A DNA stretch of 9,772 nt from Burkholderiaceae bacterium. Lineage in GTDB: Bacteria; Pseudomonadota; Gammaproteobacteria; Burkholderiales; Burkholderiaceae_F. Below are positions 1-6,592 of the stretch, in pieces. The position numbers and the translations under genes were made by a program. The DNA lies in assembly GCA_013696665.1 (NCBI GenBank), contig JACCYC010000120.1, positions 1 through 9,772 of the forward strand, read 5' to 3'. Position 1 is the stretch's first letter. Every line of letters begins with the position of its first letter. The notes beneath the pieces are model-generated. The model worked only from the letters and a program-made list of their open reading frames with translations, ran no database searches and was not told the origin of the DNA.

Positions 1-2076
1 AAAATGCTGGCTACCGGCGAGCCCTTTAGCGCGCACGCGCGGGGCAGTGCGAATATCGTCGCGCCGCTGCGTGGCGATCCCGATCTGATCCGCGCCGCGT
101 GTTTATTCGGCGTGCACGACGTCCTGCGTGAGCCCGACGAGTGGCTGCGAGCTCGTTTCGGCTCCGCGGTCGCACAGCTGGTAGGCGATCTGCGTCAGCT
201 GATGAAGCTTTCCGAGATGACGCGCACGCCGGTCGATTTACGGAGCAAAAGGCAAGGCTCGGACGATCAGGCCGAACGTTTGCGCCGCATGGTGCTCGCC
301 ATGTCGAACGACTTGCGCGTCGTGTTGCTGCGCCTCGCATCGCGTCTGCAAACGTTGAGGTATTACGCGGCGAGCAAGCAACCGGGGGCGCAGCCGATCG
401 CTCAGGAAACCATGAGGCTCTATGCACCGCTGGCCAACCGGCTTGGCATATGGCATATCAAATGGGAACTCGAAGATCTGTCCTTCCGGTTCCTCGAGCC
501 GGAAACCTACAAGGACATCGCGCGACTGCTCGATGAAAAGCGTACCGAACGGCAGGGTTTCATCGATCAAGCAATTGAGCGCGTGACTTCAATGCTCAAC
601 GAAGAGTCGATAGCGGGTGAGGTGGTCGGGCGGCCGAAACACATCTACAGCATCGTCAACAAAATGCGCACGAAGCAACTGGCGTTCGAACAGTTGCGCG
701 ATGTTCGCGGCCTGCGTGTGATTGTCGAAGACGTTGCTCATTGCTATCAGGTGCTGTCGTTGATCCATCAGGAATGGAAAGCGGCCGCCAGCGACTATGA
801 CGATTACATCGCGCGTCCGAAGGCGAACGGTTATCAGTCGTTGCATACGGTCGTAACCGATACCCGCGGCCGTTCTCTCGAAATTCAGATCCGCACACGG
901 CAGATGCACGAGTCAGCCGAGTTGGGTCTGGCAGCGCACTGGCGTTACAAGGAAGGGGCAACGCGGGTAACCACCAAATTGAGTGACGCCGCCGCTGAGG
1001 ATGCCAAGCGCGTTGCCTGGTTGCGCCAGTTACTCGCCTGGCGCGAAGAGGTTGATCCGCTTGCTGACAGTGGTGTCGCAACTTCACCCAACGGCGAGCG
1101 AATCTATGTGCTGACCCCGCAAGCCCGTGTCGTCGAGCTGCCGGCGGGTGGAACGCCCGTGGACTTTGCATTCCATATCCATTCGCAGATCGGCTATCGA
1201 TGCCGCGGCGCCCGCGTTGACGGCGCCATCGTTCCGTTAAACACTCCACTCAAGACGGGGCAGACGGTAGAGATTATTTCGGCAAAGTCCGGGGGCCCCA
1301 GCCGCGACTGGTTGAACAGCGAGCTGGGCTATCTAAAGAGCGCTCGATCGCGCGCCAAAGTGCGCCAGTGGTTCAACGCGCTTGAGCTCGAGCAGTCGAT
1401 TGCCGCAGGCCGGGAACTGATCGAAAAGGAATTACAGAGGCTGGGTAAAACGGCATTGAAGCTCGACGATCTGGCGAAGCGACTCGGTTTTGCAAGCGTC
1501 GAGCAGTTGTCGGCCGCCGCGACCAAGGAAGAATTCAGCTTTCGCTCGATCGAACAGGCGCTGACTCCCGCCACACCGATTGTCGACCCCACGCCTGACC
1601 AGCTGGTCGGCAGACCACAATCGGCGCCGGCAGGGAAAGGTCAGGTCCTCGTGGTAGGGGTCGACTCGCTGCTTACGCAGCTCGCCAGATGCTGTCGGCC
1701 CGCGCCGCATGACGAGATTCTCGGCTATGTGACGCGTGGTAAAGGGGTGTCGATCCACCGCGGAAGCTGCTCGAATTTGAGATCCCTGTCGCGCCGGGAA
1801 CCCGAGCGCGTTGTGGACGTGACATGGGGTCAGCACGCCGATGCGGTGTACCCAGTCGAAGTGCTGGTGATGGCGCAGGATCGGCCTGGACTACTGCGGG
1901 ACGTCTCGGAAGTTTTCGCGCGCGAGAAGATGAACGTAATCGGGGTCAACTCCAGCAGCGCAAAGGGAGAAGCGCGCATGTTGTTCACGGTCGAGATTCA
2001 CGGCGCATCTGACGTAGGCCGGGTGCTGGCGGCGGTACGGGACGTCAAAGACGTGTTCAATGCGCGACGGCGTTAG
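1..2076 (+). CDS. relA: RelA-type (p)ppGpp synthetase, 5'-truncated by window
   Basis: Ribosome-associated pyrophosphokinase that makes (p)ppGpp from ATP and GTP/GDP during amino-acid starvation. The frame is open back to base 1 and the first visible residues already fall inside the N-terminal HD-like domain, so the true start lies upstream; the ATG at 4 is probably internal. Visible in order: a degenerate HD hydrolase domain in which the usual HDxxED is FGVHDV (106-123), as expected for a synthetase-only RelA; the synthetase domain (about 610-960) with an acidic DYDD motif (793-804), the RelA counterpart of EFDD, and the LEIQIRT segment with the catalytic-type Glu codon at 880; a TGS domain (about 1096-1290); a helical region; a conserved-cysteine domain with CC at 1690-1695 and the later His (1756) and Cys (1768); and a C-terminal ACT/RRM domain (about 1849-2070). 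The acidic motif and lost HD motif argue against SpoT. The tRNA-Val gene follows after 58 nt with no intrinsic terminator between them. Confidence 0.96.
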   Translation, partial: KMLATGEPFSAHARGSANIVAPLRGDPDLIRAACLFGVHDVLREPDEWLRARFGSAVAQLVGDLRQLMKLSEMTRTPVDLRSKRQGSDDQAERLRRMVLAMSNDLRVVLLRLASRLQTLRYYAASKQPGAQPIAQETMRLYAPLANRLGIWHIKWELEDLSFRFLEPETYKDIARLLDEKRTERQGFIDQAIERVTSMLNEESIAGEVVGRPKHIYSIVNKMRTKQLAFEQLRDVRGLRVIVEDVAHCYQVLSLIHQEWKAAASDYDDYIARPKANGYQSLHTVVTDTRGRSLEIQIRTRQMHESAELGLAAHWRYKEGATRVTTKLSDAAAEDAKRVAWLRQLLAWREEVDPLADSGVATSPNGERIYVLTPQARVVELPAGGTPVDFAFHIHSQIGYRCRGARVDGAIVPLNTPLKTGQTVEIISAKSGGPSRDWLNSELGYLKSARSRAKVRQWFNALELEQSIAAGRELIEKELQRLGKTALKLDDLAKRLGFASVEQLSAAATKEEFSFRSIEQALTPATPIVDPTPDQLVGRPQSAPAGKGQVLVVGVDSLLTQLARCCRPAPHDEILGYVTRGKGVSIHRGSCSNLRSLSRREPERVVDVTWGQHADAVYPVEVLVMAQDRPGLLRDVSEVFAREKMNVIGVNSSSAKGEARMLFTVEIHGASDVGRVLAAVRDVKDVFNARRR

Positions 2077-2095
2077 CGGCTGGTTTCTATTGCGA

Positions 2096-2124
2096 TTCAG
2101 ATTCGCACGCGATGACGATATACT
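2096..2124 (+). promoter_or_regulatory. Candidate sigma-70 promoter of tRNA-Val
   Basis: A -35-like TTCAGA (2096-2101) and a -10-like TATACT (2119-2124) are separated by 17 bp. They match the consensus at 4 of 6 and 5 of 6 positions. Transcription would start near 2131, a few bases before the mature tRNA 5' end at 2135. It lies just after the relA stop, so the tRNA need not depend on relA transcription. This is pattern matching only; no start site has been mapped. Confidence 0.6.
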
Positions 2125-2134
2125 GCAATCTTTC

Positions 2135-2211
2135 AGGCGCGTAGCTCAGCTGGTTAGAGCACCACCTTGACATGGTGGGGGTCGTTGGTTCGAGTCCAAT
2201 CGCGCCTACCA
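2135..2211 (+). tRNA. tRNA-Val (anticodon GAC)
   Basis: A complete 77-nt cloverleaf with encoded CCA. The acceptor stem pairs AGGCGCG (2135-2141) with CGCGCCT (2201-2207), followed by discriminator A2208 and CCA (2209-2211). The D arm is GCTC/GAGC (2144-2147 with 2157-2160). The anticodon stem is CCACC/GGTGG (2162-2166 with 2174-2178) around the loop TTGACAT, giving anticodon GAC at 2169-2171, which reads GUC and GUU valine codons. The T arm is GTTGG/CCAAT (one G-T pair) with a TTCGAGT loop at 2189-2195. A promoter-like pair lies upstream and an intrinsic terminator follows 80 nt downstream. Confidence 0.98.
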
Positions 2212-2290
2212 ACCTCACAATCGAAAGCGCGAAGTGACGTTACGAACTAGGTTCACCGGCTCTTGATAACGGGACGAGTTCGCCTTGCGG

Positions 2291-2319
2291 AAAAAAGTGC
2301 GGCTCGCCGCACTTTTTTT
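2291..2319 (+). terminator. Intrinsic terminator after tRNA-Val, directly before thrS
   Basis: A perfect GC-rich stem pairs GTGCGG (2297-2302) with CCGCAC (2307-2312) around a CTCG loop. It is preceded by six A and followed by seven T (2313-2319). The A and T runs can extend the pairing and also make it partly usable on the opposite strand. It probably ends the tRNA-Val transcript. Its T tract ends only 15 nt before the thrS start codon, so any thrS mRNA starting upstream would carry it in the leader. Confidence 0.88.
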
Positions 2320-2334
2320 GACAGGAACAACGCG

Positions 2335-4257
2335 ATGATCTCAATTCGATTGCCCGACGGCTCAAGCCGGAGTTATGACCAGGCGGTGACGCCCGCGCAG
2401 ATCGCTGCATCGATCGGCCCCGGCCTCGCCAAGGCTGCGCTGGCCGCCAAGGTCGATGGCAAGCTGGTCGATACCTCTTATCTGATTGATCGCGATGCGA
2501 GCGTCGCAATCGTCACGGGGCGCGATGCCGACGGCCTCGAAGTTATCCGGCATTCCACCGCGCACCTGCTCGCCTACGCAGTCAAGCAGCTGTTTCCCGA
2601 GGCGCAGGTCACGATCGGCCCCGTGATAGAGAATGGGTTCTATTACGACTTTGCGTACAAGCGGCCGTTTACGCCGGAGGACCTGCAGGCGATCGAACGC
2701 AAGATGACCGAACTCGCCGTACTTGATGAGCCGGTCGCGCGCGAACTCTGGAAGCGCGACGACGCCGTCAAATTCTTCGAGTCGATCGGCGAGAAGTACA
2801 AAGCCGAGATCATTGCATCGATTCCCGCCAATGAAGACATTTCGCTGTACCGCGAAGGAAGCTTCATCGATCTCTGCCGCGGCCCCCACGTGCCTTCTTC
2901 GGGAAAGTTGAAGGTGTTCAAGCTGACCAAGGTTGCCGGGGCGTATTGGCGGGGCGATCAGGCCAACGAGCAGTTGCAGCGGATCTACGGCACGGCATGG
3001 GGCACGCGCGAAGACCAGGACGCGTACCTGAAAATGCTGGAGGAAGCCGACAAGCGCGATCACCGCAAGCTTGGCAAGGAACTCGACCTGTTTCACTTTC
3101 AGGAAGAAGCGCCCGGTCTGGTCTTCTGGCATCCGAAGGGTTGGGCGATCTGGCAGGCCGTCGAGCAATACATGCGTGGGGTCTATCGCGATAACGGCTA
3201 CCACGAAGTGCGGGCACCGCAGATTCTTGACCGCTCGCTGTGGGAAAGGTCAGGTCATTGGGAGAAATATCGCGAGAACATGTTCACAACGGAGTCCGAG
3301 AATCGGTACTACGCGCTGAAGCCGATGAATTGCCCGGGGCACGTACAGATCTACAACGCGAATCTGCACAGTTACCGTGAACTGCCGCTGCGCTACGGCG
3401 AGTTTGGCTTCTGTCATCGAAACGAGACGTCTGGCTCATTGCACGGCTTGATGCGCGTGCGCGGGTTCGTGCAGGACGACGGCCATATTTTCTGCACCGA
3501 GGATCAGATCCTCGGCGAGTGCGTTACCTACACGACGCTGTTGCAGAAGGTCTACAGAGATTTCGGCTTTGAACAATTGCTTTACAAAGTGGCAACGAGG
3601 CCCGAACAGCGTATCGGCTCGGATGAAATCTGGGACAAGTCCGAGCGTTCGCTAATGGAGTCGCTGCGGCGTTCGGGTGTGGAGTTCGAAACTCTGCCGG
3701 GTGAGGGCGCGTTTTACGGCCCGAAGATCGAATATCACCTGAAAGACTCGTTGGGTCGACCGTGGCAGTGCGGCACGATGCAGGTCGATTTCTCGATGCC
3801 GGAGCGGCTTGGCGCCGAATACGTCGCCGAGGACAACTCGCGCAAGACACCCGTGATGCTGCATCGGGCGATCGTCGGGTCGCTCGAGCGCTTTATCGGC
3901 ATGTTGATCGAAAATTACGCGGGGGCGATGCCGCCGTGGCTTGCGCCAACACAGGTCGTTGTCGCTTGTATTTCGGAGCACCAGGCAGCATATGCGGAAG
4001 AAGTTGCGCAAACGCTGCAAAAACAAGGCTTTAGGGCGGAATCTGATTTGCGCAACGAGAAGATCAACTATAAGATCCGCCAGCTCAGCCTCCAGAAAAT
4101 CCCCTACATTCTCGTCGTCGGCGACAAAGAGAAGCAAGTGAACACGGTGGCCGTACGTGCCCGCGGTGGCGCGGACCTGGGTGTGATGCCTTTGTCCGAA
4201 TTTGCCGAACGTCTGAAGCTCGCGATTGAGCAGCGTCAGAACGTCGCAAGCGCTTAG
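2335..4257 (+). CDS. thrS: Threonyl-tRNA synthetase
   Basis: Cytoplasmic class II synthetase that charges tRNA-Thr; 640 aa, the family's usual size. I chose ATG 2335 because it has an AGGAA Shine-Dalgarno at 2323-2327 with 7 nt spacing and gives the normal N-terminus MISIRLPDGS; the earlier in-frame TTG at 2263 would put the tRNA terminator inside the gene. Domains: TGS (residues 1-62); editing domain (about 65-225) with all four conserved residues, H73 and H77 of HSTAH plus C181 and H185; class II catalytic core (about 245-535) with zinc ligands C333, H384 and H510, each one position before the E. coli residues; anticodon-binding domain (about 540-640). Editing and synthesis both look intact. 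One small difference is Gly for the usual Ala just before H384 (QDDGHIF). E. coli ThrRS represses its own translation through an mRNA operator; I could not recognise that structure here. infC follows after 43 nt. Confidence 0.98.
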   Translation: MISIRLPDGSSRSYDQAVTPAQIAASIGPGLAKAALAAKVDGKLVDTSYLIDRDASVAIVTGRDADGLEVIRHSTAHLLAYAVKQLFPEAQVTIGPVIENGFYYDFAYKRPFTPEDLQAIERKMTELAVLDEPVARELWKRDDAVKFFESIGEKYKAEIIASIPANEDISLYREGSFIDLCRGPHVPSSGKLKVFKLTKVAGAYWRGDQANEQLQRIYGTAWGTREDQDAYLKMLEEADKRDHRKLGKELDLFHFQEEAPGLVFWHPKGWAIWQAVEQYMRGVYRDNGYHEVRAPQILDRSLWERSGHWEKYRENMFTTESENRYYALKPMNCPGHVQIYNANLHSYRELPLRYGEFGFCHRNETSGSLHGLMRVRGFVQDDGHIFCTEDQILGECVTYTTLLQKVYRDFGFEQLLYKVATRPEQRIGSDEIWDKSERSLMESLRRSGVEFETLPGEGAFYGPKIEYHLKDSLGRPWQCGTMQVDFSMPERLGAEYVAEDNSRKTPVMLHRAIVGSLERFIGMLIENYAGAMPPWLAPTQVVVACISEHQAAYAEEVAQTLQKQGFRAESDLRNEKINYKIRQLSLQKIPYILVVGDKEKQVNTVAVRARGGADLGVMPLSEFAERLKLAIEQRQNVASA

Positions 4258-4287
4258 CGTGCCGTGCGGCTTTGATATTTAATTTTT

Positions 4288-4300
4288 AGGAGAGGTAAAT
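4288..4300 (+). promoter_or_regulatory. Strong ribosome binding site for infC with non-standard start
   Basis: The purine run AGGAGAGG (4288-4295) lies 5-8 nt before an in-frame ATC at 4301, inside an AT-rich, probably unstructured leader (4271-4300). It decides the infC start: the first in-frame ATG (4415) lies 38 codons further on, well inside the conserved IF3 N-domain, and has no Shine-Dalgarno. Confidence 0.85.
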
Positions 4301-4822
4301 ATCGCTCAAGAACGTTCGCACCGGATTAACGGTGAAATAAGCGCCCCCGAATTACGCCTTACAGGGATTGAGGGCGAGGCGCTCGGAGTCGTCAAGCTGG
4401 CCGATGCAATTCGCATGGCCGAAGAAGCGCAGGTCGACTTGGTGGAAATCGCGCCAACCGCAGTTCCGCCGGTGTGCCGCTTGATGGATTACGGCAAGTT
4501 CAAGTATCAAGAGCAAAAGAAGTCGCACGAAGCGAAGCAGAAGCAGAAGCAGATTCAGATCAAGGAAGTCAAATTCCGTCCGCAAACGGACGAGAATGAC
4601 TACCAGACGAAAATGCGAAACTTGATCCGCTTCCTCGAAGAGGGCGACAAGGCAAAGATCACTCTGCGGTTTCGTGGCAGAGAAATGGCGCACCAGGAGT
4701 TTGGCGTGAAGCTTCTGGAGCGTGTGCGAGACGAGTTGGGGGCTACGGCGGTCGTTGAATCGATGCCGAGGTTGGAAGGTCGGCAAATGGTTATGGTGCT
4801 TGCACCCAAGAAGAAGAAGTAA
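4301..4822 (+). CDS. infC: Translation initiation factor IF3, AUC start codon
   Basis: IF3 binds the 30S subunit, keeps it apart from 50S and checks start-codon choice. Read from ATC 4301 the protein is 173 aa (E. coli 180) and begins with the expected short tail followed by the family hallmark HRINGEI (encoded from 4319). The N-domain includes VDLVEIAP and PVCRLMDYGKF; a charged Lys/Gln-rich linker helix follows; the C-domain contains the conserved KEVKFRP and FLEEGDKAKITLRFRGRE segments and ends APKKKK. The family commonly uses a rare start (AUU in E. coli, some AUC elsewhere) that IF3 itself discriminates against, giving negative autoregulation; the same logic probably applies here, which is inference from the codon and the strong Shine-Dalgarno. 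Annotations beginning at ATG 4415 would lose 38 residues of the N-domain. It lies between thrS and rpmI, as in E. coli. Confidence 0.95.
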   Translation: MAQERSHRINGEISAPELRLTGIEGEALGVVKLADAIRMAEEAQVDLVEIAPTAVPPVCRLMDYGKFKYQEQKKSHEAKQKQKQIQIKEVKFRPQTDENDYQTKMRNLIRFLEEGDKAKITLRFRGREMAHQEFGVKLLERVRDELGATAVVESMPRLEGRQMVMVLAPKKKK

Positions 4823-4825
4823 GTT

Positions 4826-4858
4826 GCCGGCGATGAGTTCGCCGGCTTATCTAGATAA
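4826..4858 (+). promoter_or_regulatory. Hairpin plus 12-bp palindrome in infC-rpmI gap
   Basis: Right after the infC stop there is a perfect 8-bp stem, GCCGGCGA (4826-4833) with TCGCCGGC (4839-4846), around a 5-nt loop. A perfect 12-bp palindrome, TTATCTAGATAA (4847-4858), abuts it. No run of T follows, so it is not a classic terminator. In E. coli this stretch of the operon carries mRNA structure bound by L20 to repress rpmI-rplT; a comparable role is possible here but I cannot show it from sequence alone. The remaining gap to 4928 holds only the rpmI Shine-Dalgarno (AAAGGA, 4918-4923). Confidence 0.5.
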
Positions 4859-4928
4859 ACATAAGTGAAAGTGGGCTTCAAGTCTCCTCTCGGAGCGCCT
4901 GCAATCATCTAAAAACGAAAGGACGGCC

Positions 4929-5126
4929 ATGCCGAAGATGAAGACGAAAAAGAGCGCTTCGAAGCGCTTCAAGATCCGCGCCAGTGGATCGATCAAGCGG
5001 GGGCAGGCGGCCAAGCGCCATCTGCTCACCAAACGCACCACGAAGAACAAGCGTCAATTGCGCGGTGCTGTCAACATGCATGAGGCCGACGTCAAGTCCG
5101 TTCGCCGTATGCTGCCCTACGCGTAA
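4929..5126 (+). CDS. rpmI: 50S ribosomal protein L35
   Basis: Small, very basic component of the large ribosomal subunit; 65 aa, the normal length. The N-terminus MPKMKTKKSASKRF and the later RHLLTKRTTKNKRQLRG segment are typical of bacterial L35. ATG 4929 has AAAGGA at 4918-4923 with 5 nt spacing. It is separated from infC by 106 nt that include a hairpin, and from rplT by only 11 nt, so rpmI and rplT are probably translated as a coupled pair. In E. coli both are repressed by L20. Confidence 0.98.
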   Translation: MPKMKTKKSASKRFKIRASGSIKRGQAAKRHLLTKRTTKNKRQLRGAVNMHEADVKSVRRMLPYA

Positions 5127-5137
5127 GGAGAGCCCAC

Positions 5138-5497
5138 ATGCCAAGAGTTAAGCGAGGCACTATCGCGCGCGCGCGCCACAAAAAAGTTCTGGTGAAGGCG
5201 GCCGGTTTTACCCTGCGCCGGAACAACGTATTCCGCGTCGCCAAGGAAGCGGTGATGAAGGCGGGGCAGTATGCCTACCGCGATCGCCGCAACAGGAAGC
5301 GCGTATTCCGTGCGCTCTGGATCGCGCGTATCAACGCGGCGGTTCGCGAGCACGGGATCACCTACAGCGTGTTCATCAACGGCCTGACCAAGGCCGAAGT
5401 GGGCTTGGATCGAAAGATCCTGGCCGACATGGCAGTACTGGACAAGCCAGGTTTTGCGGCGGTCGTTGAAAAAGTGAAGGCTACGCTCGCTGTTTGA
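5138..5497 (+). CDS. rplT: 50S ribosomal protein L20
   Basis: Large-subunit protein needed early in 50S assembly and, in E. coli, a repressor of its own operon; 119 aa, the normal length. Typical features are the N-terminus MPRVKRG, the ARARHKK segment, AGQYAYRDRRNRKRVFR, and LWIARINAA near the middle. The Shine-Dalgarno GGAG (5127-5130) begins right after the rpmI stop codon, 7 nt from ATG 5138, which favours coupling. Odd point: where the family usually has Lys-Gly-(aromatic)-x-Gly, this protein reads A22-G23-F24-T25-L26, so the Lys is Ala and the second Gly is Leu. The reading frame and the rest of the protein look intact. A strong terminator follows 25 nt after the stop. Confidence 0.98.
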   Translation: MPRVKRGTIARARHKKVLVKAAGFTLRRNNVFRVAKEAVMKAGQYAYRDRRNRKRVFRALWIARINAAVREHGITYSVFINGLTKAEVGLDRKILADMAVLDKPGFAAVVEKVKATLAV

Positions 5498-5521
5498 TTG
5501 CACCCAACTGGAACGCGAGAT

Positions 5522-5555
5522 AAAACGGGGCCTATCAAGGGCCCCGTTTTTGTTT
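5522..5555 (+). terminator. Intrinsic terminator between rplT and pheS
   Basis: The arm AAAACGGGGCC (5522-5532) pairs perfectly with GGCCCCGTTTT (5540-5550) around a 7-nt loop. The T-rich tail TTTTTGTTT follows (5547-5555). It is well placed to end the thrS-infC-rpmI-rplT transcript. The tail stops only 6 nt before the pheS ATG, so pheST needs readthrough, a promoter overlapping the terminator, or a near-leaderless start. A weak promoter-like pair, TTGCAC (5498-5503) and TAAAAC (5521-5526) with 17 bp spacing, overlaps the left arm. Confidence 0.88.
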
Positions 5556-5561
5556 ACATAG

Positions 5562-6581
5562 ATGGCAACTGACTTAGACCGCCTGGTGGATGAAGCGCAT
5601 ACCGCGTTTGCCGCGGCAACGCAGCCGGCTGCGCTCGAGGATGCCAAGGCACGATTTCTCGGCAAGAGCGGCAAGATTACCGAGCGGCTCAAGGCGCTTG
5701 CCACTCTAACCCCCGAACTCAAGCGTGAAATGGGGGCGTCGATCAATATCGCGAAGTCTGCGATCGAGCAACTGCTGGTGCAGCGACGTGAATCGCTGGC
5801 CGAGCTTCACTTGAACGAACAACTGGCGGCCGAATCGATCGACGTCACGCTGCCCGGCCGCGGGAGGAGCATCGGCGCAATCCATCCAGTCGCACGTACC
5901 TGGATGCGGATCGAAGAAATTTTTCGCTCGATCGGATTTGATTTTGCCGAGGGCCCTGAAATTGAAACCGATTGGTACAACTTCACCGCGCTGAACAGTC
6001 CGGAGAATCATCCGGCACGCTCGATGCAGGACACGTTCTACGTCGACTGTAACGACGGCGCCGGTCGACCGTTGGTGCTGCGCACGCATACGAGCCCGAT
6101 GCAGGTCCGTTATGCGCGCATGCATCGGCCGCCGATCAAGGTGATCGCAATCGGGCGCACGTACCGGGTCGACAGCGATGCCACGCACTCGCCGATGTTT
6201 CATCAGGTCGAAGGTCTTTGGCTCGACGACAACATCAGCTTTGCGGATTTGAAAGCGGTGTACACAAACTTTTTGCGCTGCTTTTTTGAGACCGATGCAC
6301 TCGCATTGCGCTTTCGTCCGTCGTATTTTCCCTTCACCGAGCCTTCGGCCGAGATCGACATGATGTTCACCAGCGGAGCGCGCAAGGGCCGATGGCTGGA
6401 GATTTCCGGAGCCGGACAGGTGCATCCCGACGTGATCCGCAATTTCGGGCATGACCCTCAGCAAACGATCGGCTTCGCGTTCGGCTCCGGCCTTGAGCGT
6501 CTGACGATGCTGCGTTATGGGGTCGATGACCTGCGTCTGTTTTTTGAAGGCGACTTGCGCTTTCTGCGTCAGTTCGCCTAG
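5562..6581 (+). CDS. pheS: Phenylalanyl-tRNA synthetase alpha subunit
   Basis: Catalytic subunit of the alpha2-beta2 class II enzyme that charges tRNA-Phe; 339 aa, a normal length. Residues 1 to about 85 form the helical coiled-coil arm that contacts tRNA, including the conserved ARFLGKSG. The class II core follows: HPARSMQDTF (from H150), the LRTHTSPMQVR segment (H176), motif 2 around GRTYR (198-202), TEPSAEIDMMF, and motif 3 GSGLER (308-313). A306 matches E. coli A294, the residue that sets the size of the amino-acid pocket, so normal phenylalanine specificity is expected. ATG 5562 is the only sensible start: an in-frame TAG ends at 5561 and the protein begins as its relatives do. No Shine-Dalgarno is visible; the 20 nt upstream are the terminator's 3' arm and T tract. 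pheT follows after 11 nt. Confidence 0.98.
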   Translation: MATDLDRLVDEAHTAFAAATQPAALEDAKARFLGKSGKITERLKALATLTPELKREMGASINIAKSAIEQLLVQRRESLAELHLNEQLAAESIDVTLPGRGRSIGAIHPVARTWMRIEEIFRSIGFDFAEGPEIETDWYNFTALNSPENHPARSMQDTFYVDCNDGAGRPLVLRTHTSPMQVRYARMHRPPIKVIAIGRTYRVDSDATHSPMFHQVEGLWLDDNISFADLKAVYTNFLRCFFETDALALRFRPSYFPFTEPSAEIDMMFTSGARKGRWLEISGAGQVHPDVIRNFGHDPQQTIGFAFGSGLERLTMLRYGVDDLRLFFEGDLRFLRQFA

Positions 6582-6592
6582 GCCGCACCGCG

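Noticed and set aside
2263..2334. A longer thrS reading frame from TTG 2263.
   Set aside because: It would run through the tRNA-Val terminator and add 24 residues absent from the family; ATG 2335 has a good Shine-Dalgarno and the canonical N-terminus.
2318..2346. A perfect -35 consensus TTGACA at 2318-2323, at the end of the tRNA-Val terminator.
   Set aside because: The bases 16-18 bp downstream (around 2340-2346) are a poor -10, and transcription would start inside thrS after its ATG, so it cannot serve thrS.
2362..3204. A long minus-strand open frame (280 codons) opposite thrS.
   Set aside because: It is antisense to the conserved TGS, editing and early catalytic parts of thrS, with no recognisable protein family, so it is treated as a coding shadow.
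4288..4888. Possible long-range pairing of TCTCCT (4883-4888) with the infC Shine-Dalgarno AGGAGA (4288-4293).
   Set aside because: A six-base match between sites 600 nt apart is expected by chance and no flanking bases extend it.
5494..5526. Promoter for pheST from TTGATT or TTGCAC with GATAAA or TAAAAC.
   Set aside because: The elements are weak or wrongly spaced (15 or 19 bp) in most combinations; the 17-bp one is only 3-4 of 6 at each box, so it is mentioned with the terminator but not listed as a separate feature.
5706..6464. A minus-strand open frame (252 codons) opposite pheS.
   Set aside because: No domain or initiation signal is recognisable; pheS on the other strand explains the codon pattern.
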